A stretch of DNA of 64,000 bases from Xenorhabdus innexi (GTDB lineage Bacteria > Pseudomonadota > Gammaproteobacteria > Enterobacterales > Enterobacteriaceae), in assembly GCF_002632485.1 (NCBI RefSeq), contig NZ_NIBU01000012.1:34522-98521 (forward strand). Direction: 5' to 3'. The stretch's first letter is position 1, and each line of letters starts with the position of its first letter. The position numbers and the translations under genes were made by a program. The notes under the pieces are model-generated. The model made no database searches. It was not told the DNA's origin and saw only the letters and a list, made by a program, of their open reading frames with translations. Shown piece after piece: positions 61,427-64,000 of the stretch.

Positions 61427-62763
61427 TGAGTACATTAACGCTGGTGCTGACAGCCGTCGGCTCTGTTCTCCTGTTACTGTTTTTAGTGATGAAGGCCAGA
61501 ATGCACGCCTTTATCGCCTTAATGCTGGTTTCAATGGGCGCAGGTATTTTTTCCGGTATGCCATTAGAAAAAATCACCCAAACGATGCAAAACGGCATGT
61601 CAGGCACTCTCGGCTTCCTTGCTGTCGTTGTTGCGCTGGGTGCGATGTTTGGCAAAATCCTGCATGAAACCGGTGCGCTGGATCAGATTGCGGTGAAGTT
61701 ACTGGGTAGCTTTGGTGAAAAACGGGCTAATTATGCATTAGGTATAGCAGGTCTTATCTGTGCATTACCCCTGTTTTTTGATGTGGCAGTTGTGCTGCTG
61801 ATAGGGGTTGTTTTTGCTGTTGCACGCCGGACTGGCGGCAATGTAGTCAAACTGGCTATTCCGTTATTTGCCGGTGTTGCAGCAGCAGCGGCATTTCTGG
61901 TGCCGGGGCCGACGCCAATGCTGCTGGCATCTCAAATGGGTGCGGATTTTGGCTGGATGATCCTGATTGGCCTGAGTGCAGCAATCCCCGGTATGTTACT
62001 GGCTGGCCCGATATACGGTAATTTTATCAGTAAACATGTCACGCTGGATTTACCCAAAGACCTGAGCACGCCAAGCATCGGTAAAAGCCAGATGCCTTCC
62101 TTCACTTTTAGTCTGGCATTGGTATTGTTCCCGTTGGTATTAGTCGGTTTGAAAACCATCGCAGCCCGGTTTGTTGATCAACAATCAAGTCTGTATCAGT
62201 GGCTGGAATTCATCGGGCATCCGTTTACTGCAATTTTAATTGCCTGTCTGGTCGCAATTTATGGTCTGGCGATCCGCCGAGGCATGAGCAAAGATAAAGT
62301 GATGGATGTGTGCTCTTCTGCACTCCAGCCAGCAGGAATTATCCTGTTGGTTACCGGTGCGGGTGGAGTGTTCAAACAAGTGCTGGTTGATTCCGGTGTA
62401 GGGCCTGCATTAGGTAATGCCTTAGTCGGAGCCGGTCTGCCAATCGCACTGGCCTGTTTTATTCTGGCTGGCGCGGTGCGTGTGATTCAGGGTTCTGCTA
62501 CCGTTGCCTGCCTGACCACTGTCGGTTTGGTTCTGCCTGTTATCGGTGAATTAGGTTATTCCGGCGCACAAATGGCGGCACTATCCGTATGTATCGCAGG
62601 AGGTTCATTGATCCTCAGCCACGTTAACGATTCCGGTTTCTGGTTGTTCGGCAAATTTACCGGAGCAACTGAAGGACAAACCTTAAAAACCTGGACAGTA
62701 ATGGAAACTATTTTAGGCACTACCGGAGCCATTATCGGTATGATCTATTTCGCAATACTGTAA
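61426..62763 (+). CDS. gntU: Low-affinity gluconate transporter (GntP family, GntU-like)
   Basis: Inner-membrane gluconate permease of the GntP family, 445 aa, about 13 hydrophobic segments. Start STLTLVLTAVGSVLLLLFLV and blocks MSGTLGFLAVVVALGAMFGK, VPGPTPMLLASQMGADFG and RVIQGSATVACLTTVG closely match E. coli GntU. ATG overlaps the gntK stop. It ends in a terminator at 62780. Confidence 0.94.
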   Translation: MSTLTLVLTAVGSVLLLLFLVMKARMHAFIALMLVSMGAGIFSGMPLEKITQTMQNGMSGTLGFLAVVVALGAMFGKILHETGALDQIAVKLLGSFGEKRANYALGIAGLICALPLFFDVAVVLLIGVVFAVARRTGGNVVKLAIPLFAGVAAAAAFLVPGPTPMLLASQMGADFGWMILIGLSAAIPGMLLAGPIYGNFISKHVTLDLPKDLSTPSIGKSQMPSFTFSLALVLFPLVLVGLKTIAARFVDQQSSLYQWLEFIGHPFTAILIACLVAIYGLAIRRGMSKDKVMDVCSSALQPAGIILLVTGAGGVFKQVLVDSGVGPALGNALVGAGLPIALACFILAGAVRVIQGSATVACLTTVGLVLPVIGELGYSGAQMAALSVCIAGGSLILSHVNDSGFWLFGKFTGATEGQTLKTWTVMETILGTTGAIIGMIYFAIL

Positions 62764-62779
62764 TAAGTTAAAAAGCATT

Positions 62780-62818
62780 AACGGCACCTTATCTGATGGA
62801 TAACGTGCCGTTTTTGTT
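62780..62818 (+). terminator. Intrinsic terminator of gntKU
   Basis: AACGGCAC (62780-62787) pairs with GTGCCGTT (62805-62812) and is followed by TTTGTTTGT; a 17-base loop. 16 bp past the gntU stop. Confidence 0.85.
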
Positions 62819-62824
62819 TGTTAT

Positions 62825-63889
62825 TTACTTCTCAATCAAATCAATAAACTGCTCATAAAACCCTTCCGCACTACGCTCATAGCCAGCAGCCGAAAGGTGA
62901 ATATAATCAGAACGCGCAAGCCCCTGCAGCTCCCAACTGCGGATTGAGCATGTTCCTCCCATAAATTCCTGCCAGTTCCAAAACAAAGTATGTTGTTTTC
63001 TGGCTACTTCCTGTTGAATCCGAATAACTTCTTTAAGCAAGGCAGGCTGCTGTTCTTCACACCCTGCCGCATTTTTGTTTTTCAGAGAATCATTCGGGCC
63101 AATCAGCAAGATCACCGCTTCTGGTATCCCACTGCGGATCTTCTGTATTTTCGTAGTCAGATCCTGACGATAGGCATCAAGATCTAAAGAGTCATTAAAA
63201 GCTTCGTTCGTACCATAAGCGAGAATAACTAAATCCGGCTTCATCTGTGCCAGAGTATTCATCCATTCCGGCTGCCATTTATTCGGCATATTGATGGTCG
63301 CACCATTAATCCCCAGAGCAGATAATATAACGCCGCTATTTTGACGTTTGATCAGCCAGCCACCCATTTTTAACTGAGTATCCTGTGCAGAGAGCTTAAG
63401 CGGAAAAGAGACGGGATGCTCCTGCGAAAAGCGCCATTCACTTTGTGTCGCAGGCAATTGCCATAAAGGTGAAGATTGCGGTTTCAGATACGTTTCATCA
63501 TGAGACTGATAAAGAGTACTCATTAGAAATGAGCCATTGTCAGGGGAAGATAAGTTCATTGTTATGGTACTGCCGATATGTTCCGGCGTCGCGATAAAAC
63601 CACCCAGCGGGAAATCTGCCCGGTCCTCTTTTCGGCTGGAAGAGAGCCACCAGCCTGTCTTATCCCCAGAAAACCTAACACTGGCACTACGCTGTCCCGG
63701 AATGGTCATCGGGCTGATAAACCCCGGCCCTGCATCACCATAACGCTGCTGAAATAGAATCCGTAGCCTGCCAGTGAAAAAATCAGCCGCAGTGTGTGAA
63801 TCGCCTAATTGAACGAAATGTAGTTGTCGGGAATCACTGTGACGCAATTTATCAGCCAGTAATAGAAGATTAGGATCAGAAAAATCCAC
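62825..63889 (-). CDS. SGNH/GDSL hydrolase, probably N-terminally truncated by a frameshift
   Basis: 354 aa from a GTG at 63889. SGNH blocks: LGDSHTAADFFTGRLR with the nucleophile Ser (about residue 31), LVILAYGTNEAFNDS (Asn-block), and DYIHLSAAGYE (catalytic Asp and His). Resembles peptidoglycan O-acetylesterase-like partners of acyltransferases (PatB type), though the class is broad. No signal peptide: the frame begins within SDP and upstream sequence in the -1 frame (63885-64000) reads LFRVKKILNSLSEAISGF and would continue into it by removing one T from the run of five at 63880-63884. I therefore treat it as a frameshifted or fragmentary gene. Confidence 0.75.
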   Translation of the reverse strand: MDFSDPNLLLLADKLRHSDSRQLHFVQLGDSHTAADFFTGRLRILFQQRYGDAGPGFISPMTIPGQRSASVRFSGDKTGWWLSSSRKEDRADFPLGGFIATPEHIGSTITMNLSSPDNGSFLMSTLYQSHDETYLKPQSSPLWQLPATQSEWRFSQEHPVSFPLKLSAQDTQLKMGGWLIKRQNSGVILSALGINGATINMPNKWQPEWMNTLAQMKPDLVILAYGTNEAFNDSLDLDAYRQDLTTKIQKIRSGIPEAVILLIGPNDSLKNKNAAGCEEQQPALLKEVIRIQQEVARKQHTLFWNWQEFMGGTCSIRSWELQGLARSDYIHLSAAGYERSAEGFYEQFIDLIEK

Positions 63890-64000
63890 TAATTGCTTCT
63901 GAGAGGCTATTCAGAATCTTTTTCACCCTGAACAGTTTTTCATGTAACCTACTGGAATGAGAAAAGTTTATGCCAGTGATATCAGTCGAGAAGTCTTTCA
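63876..64000 (-). pseudogene. Upstream fragment of the SGNH gene in another frame (cut by window edge)
   Basis: Reverse-strand codons from 63998 give KDFSTDITGINFSHSS, RLHEKLFRVKKILNSLSEA, ISGFF and then TGA at 63876. The piece ISGF lines up with SDPNLL of the next frame, so the ORF and the SGNH gene seem to be two halves. It could instead be the end of a separate upstream gene overlapping the GTG start. Confidence 0.45.

Noticed and set aside
1..64000. CRISPR arrays, prophage, tRNA or rRNA genes
   Set aside because: I looked for regular direct repeats, phage structural genes and tRNA-like cloverleafs and saw none; a tool-based scan could still find a short tRNA.

Overview
The window is a chromosomal segment of a gamma-proteobacterium of the order Enterobacterales. 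Nearly every gene has a close E. coli counterpart, but base composition is moderate and interspersed palindromic repeats resemble ones I associate from memory with Xenorhabdus/Photorhabdus (Morganellaceae). I could not run a search, so the genus is an inference. I saw no rRNA, tRNA, CRISPR array, prophage or intact insertion sequence.

Three blocks that lie far apart in E. coli are joined here. Block A (1-7727, all minus strand) is the recC-ppdC-ygdB-ppdB-ppdA-thyA-lgt-ptsP-rppH region. Block B (about 7960-28006) has the TPP-riboswitch-controlled thiamine importer thiBPQ with a small glycine-rich secreted protein at its end, an unusual DUF6880-type gene, the LexA-box-preceded polB, then rapA, rluA, djlA and the lptD-surA-pdxA-rsmA-apaG-apaH group, closed by folA. 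A short AT-rich accessory patch (28256-29588) holds an unknown gene and an orphan BrnA-type antitoxin. Block C (29618-53745) is the ftsP-plsC-parC-parE-yqiA-cpdA-nudF-tolC-ygiB-ygiC-ygiD-ribB-ubiK-hldE-glnE-ygiF-ygiM-cca-folB-plsY region. yqiB, zupT, glgS and bacA, found there in E. coli, are missing from these positions.

The last part (53813-64000) is accessory: a GrpB-family protein, a zinc alcohol dehydrogenase, a tightly overlapping three-gene envelope operon (predicted outer-membrane barrel, Omp85/BamA-like barrel, DUF4056-type lipoprotein), a VOC protein, the gluconate genes gntR-gntK-gntU with a visible operator, and an SGNH-hydrolase gene that looks frameshifted at the window edge.

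Main functional themes: envelope biogenesis (lgt, lptD, surA, tolC, hldE, plsC, plsY, ftsP), DNA replication and topology (thyA, folA, folB, polB, parC, parE, recC), cofactor supply under riboswitch control (TPP for thiBPQ, FMN for ribB) and RNA metabolism (rppH, rsmA, rluA, cca, rapA). The most notable departures from the expected are a Cca whose HD phosphohydrolase dyad has been lost, a ParC with glycine at the position of E. coli Ser80, a YgiF truncated in its CHAD domain, and the uncharacterised outer-membrane operon.
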